NCBI GenBank assembly: GCA_002327445.1
Contig: DCWA01000032.1
Coordinates: forward strand, 991-64,990
DNA length: 64,000 nt
Source of the DNA: Desulfobacteraceae bacterium UBA2174
GTDB lineage: Bacteria > Desulfobacterota > Desulfobacteria > Desulfobacterales > UBA2174
Direction: 5' to 3'
Shown here: in pieces, positions 15,753-25,574 of the stretch
Position numbering within the stretch: position 1 is the stretch's first letter
Layout of the letters: the number at the start of each line of letters is the position of its first letter
The notes under the pieces: model-generated
What the model was told of the DNA's origin: nothing
The model's database searches: none
What the model saw: only the letters and a program-made list of their open reading frames with translations
Program-made: the position numbers and the translations under genes

Positions 15753-18700
15753 TCATTCATCCTCGGACGGGCTTTCGCCGCCTTCCTCGGCAGTCGACAT
15801 TTCACCGCCGCCGCCGAAGAGCCGCTCCAACCCTTTGGCGAACCCCTCCAATGCCTGGAGCCCGACGTTCAGAGCGTCCTTGCCGACCCCCACCACGCCC
15901 TTGCCTATGCCATAAACGCCTTCTCCTACGCTTTTGGCGCCCTGCTCGATGCTTTCGCCCCCCTTGTGGAATTCCAGGACCCCCTGCCCTACCTCCAGGA
16001 CCCCCTTCCCCACCGTCACGGCCCCCTGCCCCAGTTGCTGGACCCCGGTGTCGTCGCCGATGGCCTCGCCACCGCGCTCCAGGATCTCGGCTCCGAGTCC
16101 CAGGGTCCCTTTGCCCAACTTCAACGGCGAAGTGACGATGCCCGTGGTCGTGTCGAGCACCAGCCGGGCCCGATCCATGCGCACCCGGATATCGCCGAAG
16201 GGGCCGTTGATGGCGTAGTATACAACGGGAATCGGGGAAACGTCGGCCGACAAGGTGGCGTCGAGGCGTTTCTGGACGAAGTCCACCCGACCGGCGGACG
16301 CCATGTTCAGGCCGGGAGCGCTCAAACGGTGATCTTCGCTCGTCGCGACCCCATCCGTCATGGTCCAGCTCCCCTCCATCAGGTCGAAGGGCTGAACCGG
16401 TTTGCCGTTGGCATCGGTGGCCGGGGTGCCGGCGGGTTGCGCACCCTCGCCGGTCGATACGATCCGGACCCCGTGGATCATCCCGTCGCGGGCGCTGAAA
16501 TTCAGCTTTCCGTTCAACCCGGCCACAGCGGAGGCGCCCTTTCGGCGGCGTCCCTCGAGCTGGGTTTCGATATCCGCCCGTCCGGAAAGGATCGGTCGAT
16601 GGAAAAGAATTTCCAGCGGCTGCCGGAGTTGAACCCCGCTGGCCGCGGCCCGGGTCTGCCAGAGCGGGTCCGCACCGTCGAGGGACACCTTGAAAGCGCC
16701 TTTGGTGGAGCCTTCGTAGAGGGTCAACTGGACCGGATCGAAGGACAGTTCCTTTCGATCCGCCTTGACTTCGGCTTTCACGTCAGACGCGCCGAGACGA
16801 AATAGCGTCAATCGAGCCACGCTCAGCGAGCCCTGGATATCGATGGGATTCGCCGTAGTCGGACGGTCGGCCGGTTTTGCCCCCTTCCCTCGCGGCCAGT
16901 ATCGATCCAGGTCCACACGATCGGCATCCAACTCGAATCGTGCAGTGAACGGCGTGAAGGCGGTGATATCGACGACTCCGCGCACTTGGGTGTCGTCCAC
17001 GTCCAGGACGAGATCCCGCACCGCGAGCTGGTTGCCAGCGAAATGAAATCGACCCGCGCCTTTCAGCCGGCCCAAGACCTCGGGGTCTTGCAGATTGGGT
17101 ACCTCGATCCCCACCTTGGCGAGAAAAGGGCGCAACTCCACCGGCGGCATCTCCAGATTGGCATCGATCGAGGGGGTTCCGTCGACCTGGGCCATTTCGA
17201 GGTCCCCCTGGACGGTCACCCCCAGACCGGTATGGGAAACCCGCGTCTGTCGCCAGGAGGCGCGGCGCTGCCGAAGCGCCAGGGAAAGGTCCCCTTCCAG
17301 GCGCAACGCCCCTTCTGGACCGGCCAGGGCCGGAGAGCGGATCGTCAGCGTGGTCCGATCGCCTTCAAGCGCCATTTCCTGAAGATCCCAGGTCCCTTCC
17401 GTCTTGATGGAAACCTTCAAATCCGGAAAACGACTGTCCAGTTCGCCGTCCAGGGCCACCCGTTGGCCGGGTGCCAAAACGGCGGCAATCCGACCCTGGA
17501 CCTTGCTCTGGAGCCGGTCGGCGAACTGTACGGGCCGGCGGGTGGAAACCGTGACCTGACCGGTGGTATTTTCAAAAAAGTTTTTCAAATCAAGATGATC
17601 GGCGCTAAGGTCGGCCTCCAGGTCCACTCGCCCGCGGACAAGGGGAAAGAGATTATCCGCTTGTCGGAGTTCCGCGAGAGACGCATCCCGGGCCGTCAAG
17701 CCCACGCGTCCGCTCCATCCCTGATCCGAAGACCGAAGGTTCCCCGACAGGTGCCAGGCACCGCCGGCAAAACGGCAGTCCACTGAATCCAGCCGCACCC
17801 CGTCGTGGGGGGTGTAGCCCAGGTCGGCCACGACCTCGTCGAGGCGGTGGCTTCTCCAGGTCAAGGTCTTTGCCTCCAGGGCCAGATCCAGGGCCAGGTT
17901 CGGCATGGGCATCGCAGGATGCGTTGCCGAATTCTCCGGCGGTGGCGGGATATAGGCGTCCAGATCCAGTTCTCCGGTTTTCAGCTTTGCCTGGAAAGAA
18001 ACCGGCTTGCCGGTGTTCGCCGAGAGCGTTCCGTTCACCGGGACCTGGTCGATGGTTCCCTGTAGGCGAGTCACAATCAGCTTGCCGGGGCGAGCGGAAA
18101 AGCTCAATTCAACATTGCCGGTGCGGGGCAGGCGATACGGGGAATCGGGCGGCGGAACGACGCCGATGGCGGCCAGCATGTCCTTCAGGGCTTGAATTTC
18201 CAGATGGAGCCGGCCTTCCAGGATCGGCGTTCCTTTTTCCAGACGGCCGGTGGTGGCACCAGCCACCCGGGTGCCGGGTGCGGTCATGCGCAGGTTTTCG
18301 AGATTGATCCGGGCCGGGGAGGCTTCGGCCGAGAGGACGGCCTCCAATACGGCGAGGGGGGAGGCGTCATCGGTCGGCTTCCGATGGAGCGCCAGGCGCA
18401 GGTCGGCCGCCTCGATGGCGTAACGGCCCTCGGTTGGCACGACGGCCGCACTGCCGCTGAGGTGCAATGCGGCCGTGAACCGCTCCAGGACGGCCATCGG
18501 GTCTTGTCGGGACTCGATTCGGGCGCCCAGAACGAAGGACCGGCTTCCCTTCCCGCGCCGGCGAAAAGCGATATCGGAGACGACGATGTCCCTGCCGGTT
18601 CTGGCATCTTGAAAATGGAGCGACCCTTCCGCGACGGCCACTTGCTCGATTTCCAGCAGGACGTTGGTTTTCCCGGCATTGGTGGCGGGATCGGCGCTGC

Positions 18701-19100
18701 GTGGGGCAATGGCCTCCCAATTGACGCGCCCGTCGGCATCGCGCGCCAGATGGACTCGCGGGCCTTGAAGATGGATCCTTTCGACGATCACCTGGCGATG
18801 GATCAGCGGCCAGGGCGTCACCTCCAGCGACGCCCGCTGGACTCGCAACAGCGGTTCCTGGTCTGCATCCGCCGTCCCGGCGACGGAAAGATCTTCGACG
18901 ACAAATCCGAAAATCGGCAGCAGGGTAAACCGCATCGCGCCATCGATGCGCACCTCTCGCCCCAGCAGGCCGCCGATCCATCCCGACACCATCTGCCGGA
19001 CGGTGGCGGTATCCACTGCATAAGGCGCCACCATGGCCGCGGCCGCCACCAGAGCAGCCGCCACCGCCAGGGCGGCGAGTATGTGTCTGAAACGGAGCAT
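15753..19100 (-). CDS. Giant AsmA-family envelope protein with glycine-periodic tail
   Basis: 1115 residues. A single N-terminal membrane helix (residues 5-30) is followed by a long beta-rich periplasmic region with repeated DLSVAG- and VDITAFTPF-like strands, as in AsmA/TamB-type proteins that form lipid-conducting grooves between the inner and outer membranes. Near residue 890 the AsmA C-terminal region appears (LNGKLNFSARDGMIHGVRI). The last 130 residues change to a repeated pattern (LKLGKGTLGLGAEIL, VGKGVLEVGQGVLE, VGEGVYGIGKGVVGVGKDAL), which suggests a glycine-zipper or amphipathic surface helix. It begins 14 nt after the trans-sulfuration gene ends, and both follow the DUF2207 gene on the same strand. 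Confidence 0.85.
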   Translation of the reverse strand: MLRFRHILAALAVAAALVAAAAMVAPYAVDTATVRQMVSGWIGGLLGREVRIDGAMRFTLLPIFGFVVEDLSVAGTADADQEPLLRVQRASLEVTPWPLIHRQVIVERIHLQGPRVHLARDADGRVNWEAIAPRSADPATNAGKTNVLLEIEQVAVAEGSLHFQDARTGRDIVVSDIAFRRRGKGSRSFVLGARIESRQDPMAVLERFTAALHLSGSAAVVPTEGRYAIEAADLRLALHRKPTDDASPLAVLEAVLSAEASPARINLENLRMTAPGTRVAGATTGRLEKGTPILEGRLHLEIQALKDMLAAIGVVPPPDSPYRLPRTGNVELSFSARPGKLIVTRLQGTIDQVPVNGTLSANTGKPVSFQAKLKTGELDLDAYIPPPPENSATHPAMPMPNLALDLALEAKTLTWRSHRLDEVVADLGYTPHDGVRLDSVDCRFAGGAWHLSGNLRSSDQGWSGRVGLTARDASLAELRQADNLFPLVRGRVDLEADLSADHLDLKNFFENTTGQVTVSTRRPVQFADRLQSKVQGRIAAVLAPGQRVALDGELDSRFPDLKVSIKTEGTWDLQEMALEGDRTTLTIRSPALAGPEGALRLEGDLSLALRQRRASWRQTRVSHTGLGVTVQGDLEMAQVDGTPSIDANLEMPPVELRPFLAKVGIEVPNLQDPEVLGRLKGAGRFHFAGNQLAVRDLVLDVDDTQVRGVVDITAFTPFTARFELDADRVDLDRYWPRGKGAKPADRPTTANPIDIQGSLSVARLTLFRLGASDVKAEVKADRKELSFDPVQLTLYEGSTKGAFKVSLDGADPLWQTRAAASGVQLRQPLEILFHRPILSGRADIETQLEGRRRKGASAVAGLNGKLNFSARDGMIHGVRIVSTGEGAQPAGTPATDANGKPVQPFDLMEGSWTMTDGVATSEDHRLSAPGLNMASAGRVDFVQKRLDATLSADVSPIPVVYYAINGPFGDIRVRMDRARLVLDTTTGIVTSPLKLGKGTLGLGAEILERGGEAIGDDTGVQQLGQGAVTVGKGVLEVGQGVLEFHKGGESIEQGAKSVGEGVYGIGKGVVGVGKDALNVGLQALEGFAKGLERLFGGGGEMSTAEEGGESPSEDE

Positions 19101-19114
19101 GGATTAAAGGAGTT

Positions 19115-20296
19115 TCATGCCTCCAGGGCCCGTTCGAGATCCGCAACAAGGTCCTCGGGATCCTCGATGCCGGTGGAATAGCGGATCAATCCTTCGGGGA
19201 TTCCCATCGCGGCGCGCTCTTCGGCTGTGCATTCCACATGGCTGGTGGTGGCCGGCGGGCCAACGATGGTTTCCACCGCGCCGAGGTTCGCCGCAGCATG
19301 GGCGTAACGCAGGCGCGCGAGAAACCGGCCTACCGCCTCCAGTCGATTGTCCAATAATATAAAACTAAGCATTCCACCGAAGCCACGCATCTGCCGCCGG
19401 GCGATTCCATGCCCCGGGTGCGATTCCAGGCCGGGATAGAAGACCTGGTCCACGGCCGGATGCTTCTCCAGGAAGCGGGCCACAACCAAGGCGTTGGCAT
19501 TCTGCTGGCGCACCCGCAGGTGCAGGGTCTTCATCCCCCGCAACAGGAGGTAGGCGGCCATGGGGTCGAGGGCCGCGCCATTGATCTCGCGGAAATGGAA
19601 TATTGTTCGAATCAGGTCGCCCCGGCCGCAAATCACCCCGCCCAGGGCGTCGGCATGTCCGCCCAGGTATTTGGTGGCACTGTGAAGGACCAGGTCGGCG
19701 CCCAGCTCCAGGGGATTCTGGTTGATGGGCGTGGCAAAGGTGTTGTCCACGACGCAAACGGCGCCGGCGGATTTCGCCGCGCTGGCCAGGCGGGCCAGAT
19801 CCACCACCTTGCAGGTGGGGTTGGTGGGGCTTTCCAGATAAAGCAGGGTGTATCCGCCGGCGATTTCGGCCTCGATGGCCTCATGGTCCGTCGTATCGCA
19901 GAGGGCGACCTGGATGCCGAATCGCGGCAGAAATTCGGTGAAGATCTGGTGTGTGCCGCCGTAGGTGTCCCGCACCGATACCACCCGGTCCCCGGGTTTC
20001 AGCAGGCCAAAGAGGGCTGCGCTGATCACGGCCATGCCGCTGGCGGCGCTGGTGGCGGCTTCGGCGCCTTCAAGGCGCCGCACCTTTTCCTCGAAAACCT
20101 GTACCGTGGGATTGGTGTTGCGGCTGTAGATGTGCCCCGGCTGCCGTCCCGGGGCCACTTCCAGCCATTGGTCCAGCTCACGGTAGCCGAAGGCCACACT
20201 ATGGAACACCGGCACCTGGGTGGCATGCCGAACCCTGTCCTCTTCTCCGGCCCATACAGCCAGGGTGCCGGCCGCCGGGTCGATTGGCTTTTTCAC
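19115..20296 (-). CDS. PLP-dependent trans-sulfuration enzyme (cystathionine gamma-synthase family)
   Basis: 393 residues of the Cys/Met metabolism PLP family. Motifs are YSRNTNPT near the start, SAASGMAVISAAL, VVDNTFATP, and the PLP lysine in HSATKYLGGHADALGG. RYSTGIEDPEDLV closes the fold. Members include cystathionine gamma-synthase, beta-lyase, O-acetylhomoserine sulfhydrylase and methionine gamma-lyase; the sequence alone does not settle which. The GTG start at 20296 follows AGGAGG with good spacing and is preferred to an ATG at 20362 that would overlap the DUF2207 gene. No met or cys gene is adjacent; neighbours are envelope proteins. Confidence 0.88.
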   Translation of the reverse strand: MKKPIDPAAGTLAVWAGEEDRVRHATQVPVFHSVAFGYRELDQWLEVAPGRQPGHIYSRNTNPTVQVFEEKVRRLEGAEAATSAASGMAVISAALFGLLKPGDRVVSVRDTYGGTHQIFTEFLPRFGIQVALCDTTDHEAIEAEIAGGYTLLYLESPTNPTCKVVDLARLASAAKSAGAVCVVDNTFATPINQNPLELGADLVLHSATKYLGGHADALGGVICGRGDLIRTIFHFREINGAALDPMAAYLLLRGMKTLHLRVRQQNANALVVARFLEKHPAVDQVFYPGLESHPGHGIARRQMRGFGGMLSFILLDNRLEAVGRFLARLRYAHAAANLGAVETIVGPPATTSHVECTAEERAAMGIPEGLIRYSTGIEDPEDLVADLERALEA

Positions 20297-20355
20297 GAAT
20301 TGCCTCCTTTTATGTCCAAACGTGGACTCGGTGGATGTCAGGCGCCTGCCCGCAT

Positions 20356-22320
20356 CTACCATCCCCCGCCGCCACCACCGCCTCCGCCGCCGCCGGAGGA
20401 TCCCCCACCCCCGCTGCCCGAACTGGATCCGGGCGCGCTGGAAGCCGCCGATACGGCCCCGGCGAACGCGCCGCCAAGGCTGCCGGCCAGTTGGTTGAAG
20501 GGGGTATGGCCGCTGTACCAGGAGGGCACCACCCGGCCGCCGGAGCCGGATTCAACCGCTGCCTGGGCCAGCACGTCGGCGAACTGCTCGTTCCAGTCGT
20601 TCTCCACGTCCAGGGCCATGGCGTAGGGCAGCATGGCCTCGAAATGCGCCGGGGTCCGTTCCGGCGGGTTGAGCAGATTCAGGCGGTGTTTTTCCGCAAC
20701 GGTCAGATACAGTTTGAGCCCTTCGATCGCATCCATCAGCTGCCGGCCGGCCCGGGTCGGCGCCTTGAACAGTTGATAGAAGACGACGTTGGCCCCGACC
20801 ACGAACAACAACAGCATCAGGCTCGGCAGGGAGACGGCGGAGGCCAGGACCCCGACGCCGAAGATTTCACCGCCGAAAAACGGGAGGGCGAAGAGGGTGA
20901 TGGCCATGGCGCTGGCGGTGCGCCGGCTGCGCCAGGCGCGGATGACGGTCAGGCCCATGAAATAGACCCCCGCGCTCCAGCCCGCCAGCCAGAACACCAT
21001 GAAAATCCCCACCGGCGCCGCGCCTCCGGCGAGTACCCCGCCGAGCAGGGTCAGCAGGGAAATCACCAGGCCGGGCACGAAATAGCGGGTGTTGCGCAGA
21101 AAGTAGAGTTTTTCGTATTCCCTGCTCAAGCTGGTGCGCAGCGCCTTGATGGCCGCCCTGATGTTCTTGTGGAACGTGGTTTTCAAGGTGATGGAACGGC
21201 TGGGGGGCGGAAACAGGTGGCGCGCCACCGCCTTTTCTCCAGCCGACAGCGGAGACGAGGGGCTTCCGGTCAGGTCGAGGGTGAAAACATCGTCCGCCCC
21301 TTCGCGAATGGTCAGAAAGCCCTTGACTGCCATGCTCACCAGCGCGACAGCCAGGGTTTTCTGGTCGAACCCCATCTTCTGGATGAAACGGATGCCTGCC
21401 GGCGAAACCCCTTCGGGCGGACCGAAGCGCGGGATGATGGCACTGCCGGCCGGGTCACGCCCCACCTTCCACCAGGCCGCCAGGTAGTACACCAGCAGGA
21501 GGATCAACCCTCCCAACCCAAGCCATGCCCCGCGATAGTCTTCGAGCAGGTACCGTACCTTCTCCTCCGTTCCGGGCGGGGATACATATCCCTTGGGCCA
21601 GGCCACCGCGACGGTGAATCCTTCGCCTGGCGCGAGGGTCCGGGTGGTGGCAAATCCGGCGTCGCCATCGGTTTCAACGGCCCGGTAATCCTTGCCGACC
21701 GCTCCGGCCGGTCCGGTGTATCCGGCGGCCTGAATCACGCCGGCACCCGGTGGCAGCCGAATGGCGCCCCTGGCTTCCTCGATGGGAAACTCCCAGCCGT
21801 TGCCGGTCACGTTCCAGTACAGTTCGTCGTATTCCTCAAAAAAACCGATCTGGCGGTCGCAACGGTAGACGATGCTGTAGGTGTAGATCGCCGGCTTCAG
21901 GAAAACATCTTCCTTGCCGATGTAAATCCGGATGCCATTGGATTGCCGCCGGGTATGGTAGGCTTCGGGCAGGTTGTTGCGGCGCACCTCCAGCAGTTCG
22001 AAGCGCACCTTGACCCGGCGCCCGCGGCGATCCCGGTAGTCGGTGGGAAAATCGCGGTAGATGCCCCTTCGAATCCGATCGCCCGCGGCCACCACGCGAA
22101 TCGTTTCCTCCACCACGATGTCCCCTGAGGGAAGGACATCGATGTGACTGGCGTAGGAAAGAATGCGCTCCTGCCCGGCCGCATCGGCGGCAGCAGCCAC
22201 CATGAGCACCAGGGTCGTCAAGGCCGCGGCCAACGCCAGGCGCCAAAATCTAAGCATGATGCCAACTGCCCGGCCGGTAAGGTCGAGACGACGGTCAGCG
22301 CCTGGAATCGGTGTCGCCAT
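20356..22320 (-). CDS. DUF2207 membrane protein with poly-glycine tail
   Basis: 654 residues. The signal segment ends near residue 47; then the DUF2207 domain (SYASHIDVLPSGDIVVEETIRV, RRGIYRDFPT, YWNVTGNGWEFPI) lies outside the membrane. A membrane helix follows near residue 295 (GLGGLILLLVYYLAAWW), a cytoplasmic winged-helix-like part, two or three more helices, and a C-terminal tail of Ser-Gly then ten consecutive Gly and a final Trp. Such tails occur across this family. The ATG at 22320 follows GGGAGG; an internal ATG at 22257 would give a shorter signal peptide with no good ribosome site. Function is unknown. Confidence 0.88.
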   Translation of the reverse strand: MATPIPGADRRLDLTGRAVGIMLRFWRLALAAALTTLVLMVAAAADAAGQERILSYASHIDVLPSGDIVVEETIRVVAAGDRIRRGIYRDFPTDYRDRRGRRVKVRFELLEVRRNNLPEAYHTRRQSNGIRIYIGKEDVFLKPAIYTYSIVYRCDRQIGFFEEYDELYWNVTGNGWEFPIEEARGAIRLPPGAGVIQAAGYTGPAGAVGKDYRAVETDGDAGFATTRTLAPGEGFTVAVAWPKGYVSPPGTEEKVRYLLEDYRGAWLGLGGLILLLVYYLAAWWKVGRDPAGSAIIPRFGPPEGVSPAGIRFIQKMGFDQKTLAVALVSMAVKGFLTIREGADDVFTLDLTGSPSSPLSAGEKAVARHLFPPPSRSITLKTTFHKNIRAAIKALRTSLSREYEKLYFLRNTRYFVPGLVISLLTLLGGVLAGGAAPVGIFMVFWLAGWSAGVYFMGLTVIRAWRSRRTASAMAITLFALPFFGGEIFGVGVLASAVSLPSLMLLLFVVGANVVFYQLFKAPTRAGRQLMDAIEGLKLYLTVAEKHRLNLLNPPERTPAHFEAMLPYAMALDVENDWNEQFADVLAQAAVESGSGGRVVPSWYSGHTPFNQLAGSLGGAFAGAVSAASSAPGSSSGSGGGGSSGGGGGGGGGGGW

Positions 22321-22402
22321 GCAATCGGGCCTCCCTTGGGTTCGATGGCGGCAGTATAGGAGCAAATCCCTCCCGCGGGCAAGGACAACACTTGGAATCG
22401 GG

Positions 22403-22432
22403 TTGACAGTTTCCGGTTGTCGCGCCTACTAA
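22403..22432 (+). promoter_or_regulatory. Candidate sigma-70 promoter for the universal stress gene
   Basis: A perfect TTGACA (22403-22408) is followed after 18 nt by TACTAA (22427-22432) within an AT-rich stretch, about 38 nt before the universal stress protein ATG. The -35 is strong and the -10 weak, so this is a candidate only. Confidence 0.45.
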
Positions 22433-22469
22433 ATAAACAAAATCCATCTCACATTCATGCGGGGGGCAT

Positions 22470-23408
22470 ATGGCCGAGATCGAAAAGAGGATTCTGCTGG
22501 CCGTCGACGGCTCTTTCCACAGCCGGATCATGCTCGACTATGTCCTGCGGATCCGTCCCCATCTGCCGGGCTTGAAATGCTGCCTTTTTCACGTGCAGCG
22601 GGATCTGCCGCCCATTCTGGTGGAAGAGGCGGAACTCGACCCCGAAGCCAAGGCCCAGCTCAAGAAGATTTCCAGGCGCAACGAGGAACACGCCAGCCGC
22701 GTTCTGGGCGACAGCCGCGAGATGTTGGTGAGAGGTGGCATCGCCGCAGACGCCATCGAAACCATCACCCAACCCCGCTCGCTCGGGGTGGCCCGGGACG
22801 TCATCATCCGCGCGGAGACCATGCGCTTCGATGCCATCGTGGTCGGGCGCCGGGGCCTCACCAGCCTGCAGAAGCTCTTCATCGGCAGCCTCACCGCCAA
22901 ACTCTGCGAACACACCGAAATCGTTCCGGTGTGGGTGGTGGACGGCGAATCCAGCAACCACGGTTTCCTCGTGGCGGTGGACGGATCCGCCAACTCCCTG
23001 CGGGCGGTGGATCACCTGGCCTTCATGGTTACCGGCGCCCCGTCGGTTCCCATCACCCTGCTGCATGTCGTTCCTCGCTTCGCCGACCACTGTGAAATCG
23101 ATTTCGAGGATACGTCCGGTGAAGCGGCAGCCGTTCTCACCCGCAGCGACCAGCGCTGCCTGGACCGTTTTGCCGCCAAGGCCATCGATCGGCTGAAACA
23201 GGCCGGACTCGACTCCGGCAACATCCATTTCAAGCAGGTGAGCCGGACCACCGGCATCGGCCGGGCCATCCTGGAATTCGCCCGCCGGCAGGGGCTCGGA
23301 ACCGTGGTCATGGGTCGCCGGGGAAGCGGCGGGGCATTTTATCACGGAAGGGTCTGCCGCTACGTGATGGAAAAATCGGCCGAGCGGACATTCTGGCTGG
23401 TGCCTTGA
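22470..23408 (+). CDS. Tandem-domain universal stress protein
   Basis: 312 residues made of two UspA folds: residues 1-155 and 170-312. Each begins with a hydrophobic strand and Asp (ILLAVDGS and FLVAVDGS) and ends with the nucleotide-loop pattern GRRG (GRRGLTSLQKLFIGS and GRRGSGGAF), so ATP binding by at least the first domain is plausible. These proteins support survival in starvation and oxidative stress. It precedes the ornithine aminotransferase gene by 33 nt on the same strand. Confidence 0.9.
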   Translation: MAEIEKRILLAVDGSFHSRIMLDYVLRIRPHLPGLKCCLFHVQRDLPPILVEEAELDPEAKAQLKKISRRNEEHASRVLGDSREMLVRGGIAADAIETITQPRSLGVARDVIIRAETMRFDAIVVGRRGLTSLQKLFIGSLTAKLCEHTEIVPVWVVDGESSNHGFLVAVDGSANSLRAVDHLAFMVTGAPSVPITLLHVVPRFADHCEIDFEDTSGEAAAVLTRSDQRCLDRFAAKAIDRLKQAGLDSGNIHFKQVSRTTGIGRAILEFARRQGLGTVVMGRRGSGGAFYHGRVCRYVMEKSAERTFWLVP

Positions 23409-23441
23409 TCTGGTCCCCTACCCTTTTCAAAGGATATCGCC

Positions 23442-24638
23442 ATGAAGGCCGCGGATTTTATCGATCTGGAGGAGCAGTTCGGCGCCCACAACTACAAGCC
23501 CCTGGACGTGGTGCTCACCCGCGGTGAGCGGGTCTGGGTCTGGGACGTGGAGGGCCGCCGGTACATGGACTGCTTGTCGGCCTACAGCGCGGTGAACCAG
23601 GGGCACTGCCATCCGAAGATCCGCCAGGCCATGATGGATCAGGCCGCCCGCCTCACCCTCACCTCCCGCGCCTTTCGCAACGACCAGCTCGGGCTGCTGT
23701 ACCGGGAACTGTGCCAGTTGACCCACTCCCACAAGGTGCTGCCGATGAACAGCGGCGCCGAGGCGGTGGAAAGCGCCATCAAGACGGTGCGCAAATGGGG
23801 CTACCGCCACAAGGACATCCCCGAGAACCAGGCCGAGATCATCGTTTGCGCCAACAATTTCCACGGCCGCACCATCACCATCGTCAGCTTCAGTACCGAT
23901 CCGACGGCCCGCGGCGGCTTCGGCCCCTTCACGCCCGGTTTCAAAATCATTCCCTTCGGCGACGCGGCGGCCCTCGAAGCGGCCATCACGGACCGTACGG
24001 TGGCCTTCCTGGTGGAGCCGATCCAGGGAGAGGCCGGAGTGATCATCCCGCCGGACGGCTACCTGCGGCAAGTGCGGGAAATCTGCACCCGACGCAACGT
24101 GATTTTGATCCTGGACGAAATCCAGACCGGCCTCGGGCGCACCGGCAAGATCCTCGCAGAGGAACACGAAGGCATCGAGGCGGATCTGACCTTGATCGGC
24201 AAGGCGCTCTCCGGCGGCTTCTATCCGGTGTCCGCGGTGCTGTCCACCTCCGAGGTGATGGAAGTGCTCAAGCCCGGCGAACACGGCTCCACCTTTGGCG
24301 GCAACCCGCTGGCCTGCGCCGTGGCCCGCACGGCCCTGCGGGTGCTGATCGAAGAGGGGATGGTGGACAATGCGGCCCGGATGGGGGCCTATTTCCTCGA
24401 AGGTTTGCGCCGAATCCGGAATCCGATGATCAAATCGGTCCGCGGCCGGGGATTGATGCTGGCCGTGGAGTTATCCCCCGAGGCTGGCGGCGCCCGCCAG
24501 TATTGCCTCTCGCTGAAGGACCGAGGCCTGCTGTGCAAGGACACCCACACCCACACGATCCGTTTCGCCCCTCCCCTGCTCATAACCCGGGAAGAGGTGG
24601 ACTGGGCACTGGAGCAGATCACCGCGGCGCTGGGCTGA
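23442..24638 (+). CDS. rocD: Ornithine aminotransferase
   Basis: 398 residues, class III PLP aminotransferase. N-terminal AHNYKPLDVVLTRGERVWVWD and MDCLSAYSAVNQGHCHP are typical of ornithine-delta-aminotransferase rather than acetylornithine aminotransferase. The PLP lysine is in LIGKALSGGFYP and the phosphate-site Thr in GSTFGGNP. It moves the delta-amino group of ornithine to 2-oxoglutarate, making glutamate semialdehyde, the same intermediate made by ProA and ProB encoded at 41-44 kb. It may be co-transcribed with the universal stress gene. Confidence 0.93.
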   Translation: MKAADFIDLEEQFGAHNYKPLDVVLTRGERVWVWDVEGRRYMDCLSAYSAVNQGHCHPKIRQAMMDQAARLTLTSRAFRNDQLGLLYRELCQLTHSHKVLPMNSGAEAVESAIKTVRKWGYRHKDIPENQAEIIVCANNFHGRTITIVSFSTDPTARGGFGPFTPGFKIIPFGDAAALEAAITDRTVAFLVEPIQGEAGVIIPPDGYLRQVREICTRRNVILILDEIQTGLGRTGKILAEEHEGIEADLTLIGKALSGGFYPVSAVLSTSEVMEVLKPGEHGSTFGGNPLACAVARTALRVLIEEGMVDNAARMGAYFLEGLRRIRNPMIKSVRGRGLMLAVELSPEAGGARQYCLSLKDRGLLCKDTHTHTIRFAPPLLITREEVDWALEQITAALG

Positions 24639-24689
24639 CCCTCGAACGGGAGCTTACGCCGAAGCGGGCTCAAGCCAAATTTCGAAGTC

Positions 24690-25538
24690 TTATCGCTTCT
24701 CCGCTTTTCTGGCGATAACGGCAAATTCCCTGGCCTTCCGGTCAAACGGAGTTCCCGCGACGTCCGAATAGAGACCCTCCACGGAAAAGCCGGCCTCCTT
24801 GAATGCCTTCTCCAACGCCTGCGGTGAAAAATACTGAAACCAGTTGTAAATCGTTCGGGTGCGGTTCGCTTCGATGATGGTGTACTTGTCCAGTACCACC
24901 TTCTCCCGGTCGTATTTGAAGGTATTCATAAAGCCATAGTATTTGTTTGGTGACCAGAACCCGTCGAACAGATTGATTTCGTAGGTCGCCATTTTTTTCT
25001 TCTGCTCGAAGGCCGCCAGGGAATACACATCGAGCAGCACCGATCCGCCCGGTTTCAGTATTTTGTTGAATATTCCCAGGATCCGTTCTCTCTGGCTTGG
25101 GCTGAAGGCGCAGAAATCGCACATGATCATCAGCACGAGGTCGAACCGGTCCTCGGTTTCGAATTCCAGGTAATTCTGTTTCACGTAGCGGATGTTCAAC
25201 CGCTCGCGGGCGGCGACTCCCTTGGCGTAGGCGATGGACCTTTCGGAAAAATCGATGCCCGTCACCTTCGCCCCGTGTTTGGCCAGGAGCGTGGTGTACA
25301 GGCCCGGTCCGCAACCGAAATCCACGATGGTGGTGCCGATGCCGACACTAAACCGGGACGCGATCCAGGCCACCGAGCGATGGATGAACGCCGGATTTCG
25401 CGATGAAACATCGATGGTTTCATCGAGGTGGAGCGCAAGCATCCGGGCCGACGTGTGCGGGTCGGCCCACAGTTCGGCCGCCGTGTAGAACTCGAACGGC
25501 GCGGGGCGTTCATTGATTTTCTCCAACGCTTTAAACAT
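24690..25538 (-). CDS. Class I SAM-dependent methyltransferase
   Basis: 282 residues. The SAM-binding motif I is TTIVDFGCGPGLYTTLLA near residue 77, followed by an acidic residue in VTGIDFSERSI and the post-motif LVLMIMCDFCAFSP. About 60 residues of an unusual N-terminal region (FYTAAELWADPHTSARMLALH) precede the fold. Substrate unknown; small-molecule methyltransferases of this shape are common. It converges on the ornithine aminotransferase gene with a 51-nt gap and stands alone. Confidence 0.85.
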   Translation of the reverse strand: MFKALEKINERPAPFEFYTAAELWADPHTSARMLALHLDETIDVSSRNPAFIHRSVAWIASRFSVGIGTTIVDFGCGPGLYTTLLAKHGAKVTGIDFSERSIAYAKGVAARERLNIRYVKQNYLEFETEDRFDLVLMIMCDFCAFSPSQRERILGIFNKILKPGGSVLLDVYSLAAFEQKKKMATYEINLFDGFWSPNKYYGFMNTFKYDREKVVLDKYTIIEANRTRTIYNWFQYFSPQALEKAFKEAGFSVEGLYSDVAGTPFDRKAREFAVIARKAEKR

Positions 25539-25574
25539 TTTTTCCTTATGTCCTAGGAAAATGATTCACCTTGT

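Noticed and set aside
20284..22128. 614-residue plus-strand frame opposite the DUF2207 gene
   Set aside because: Low-complexity antisense product of the Gly-rich tail and membrane protein.
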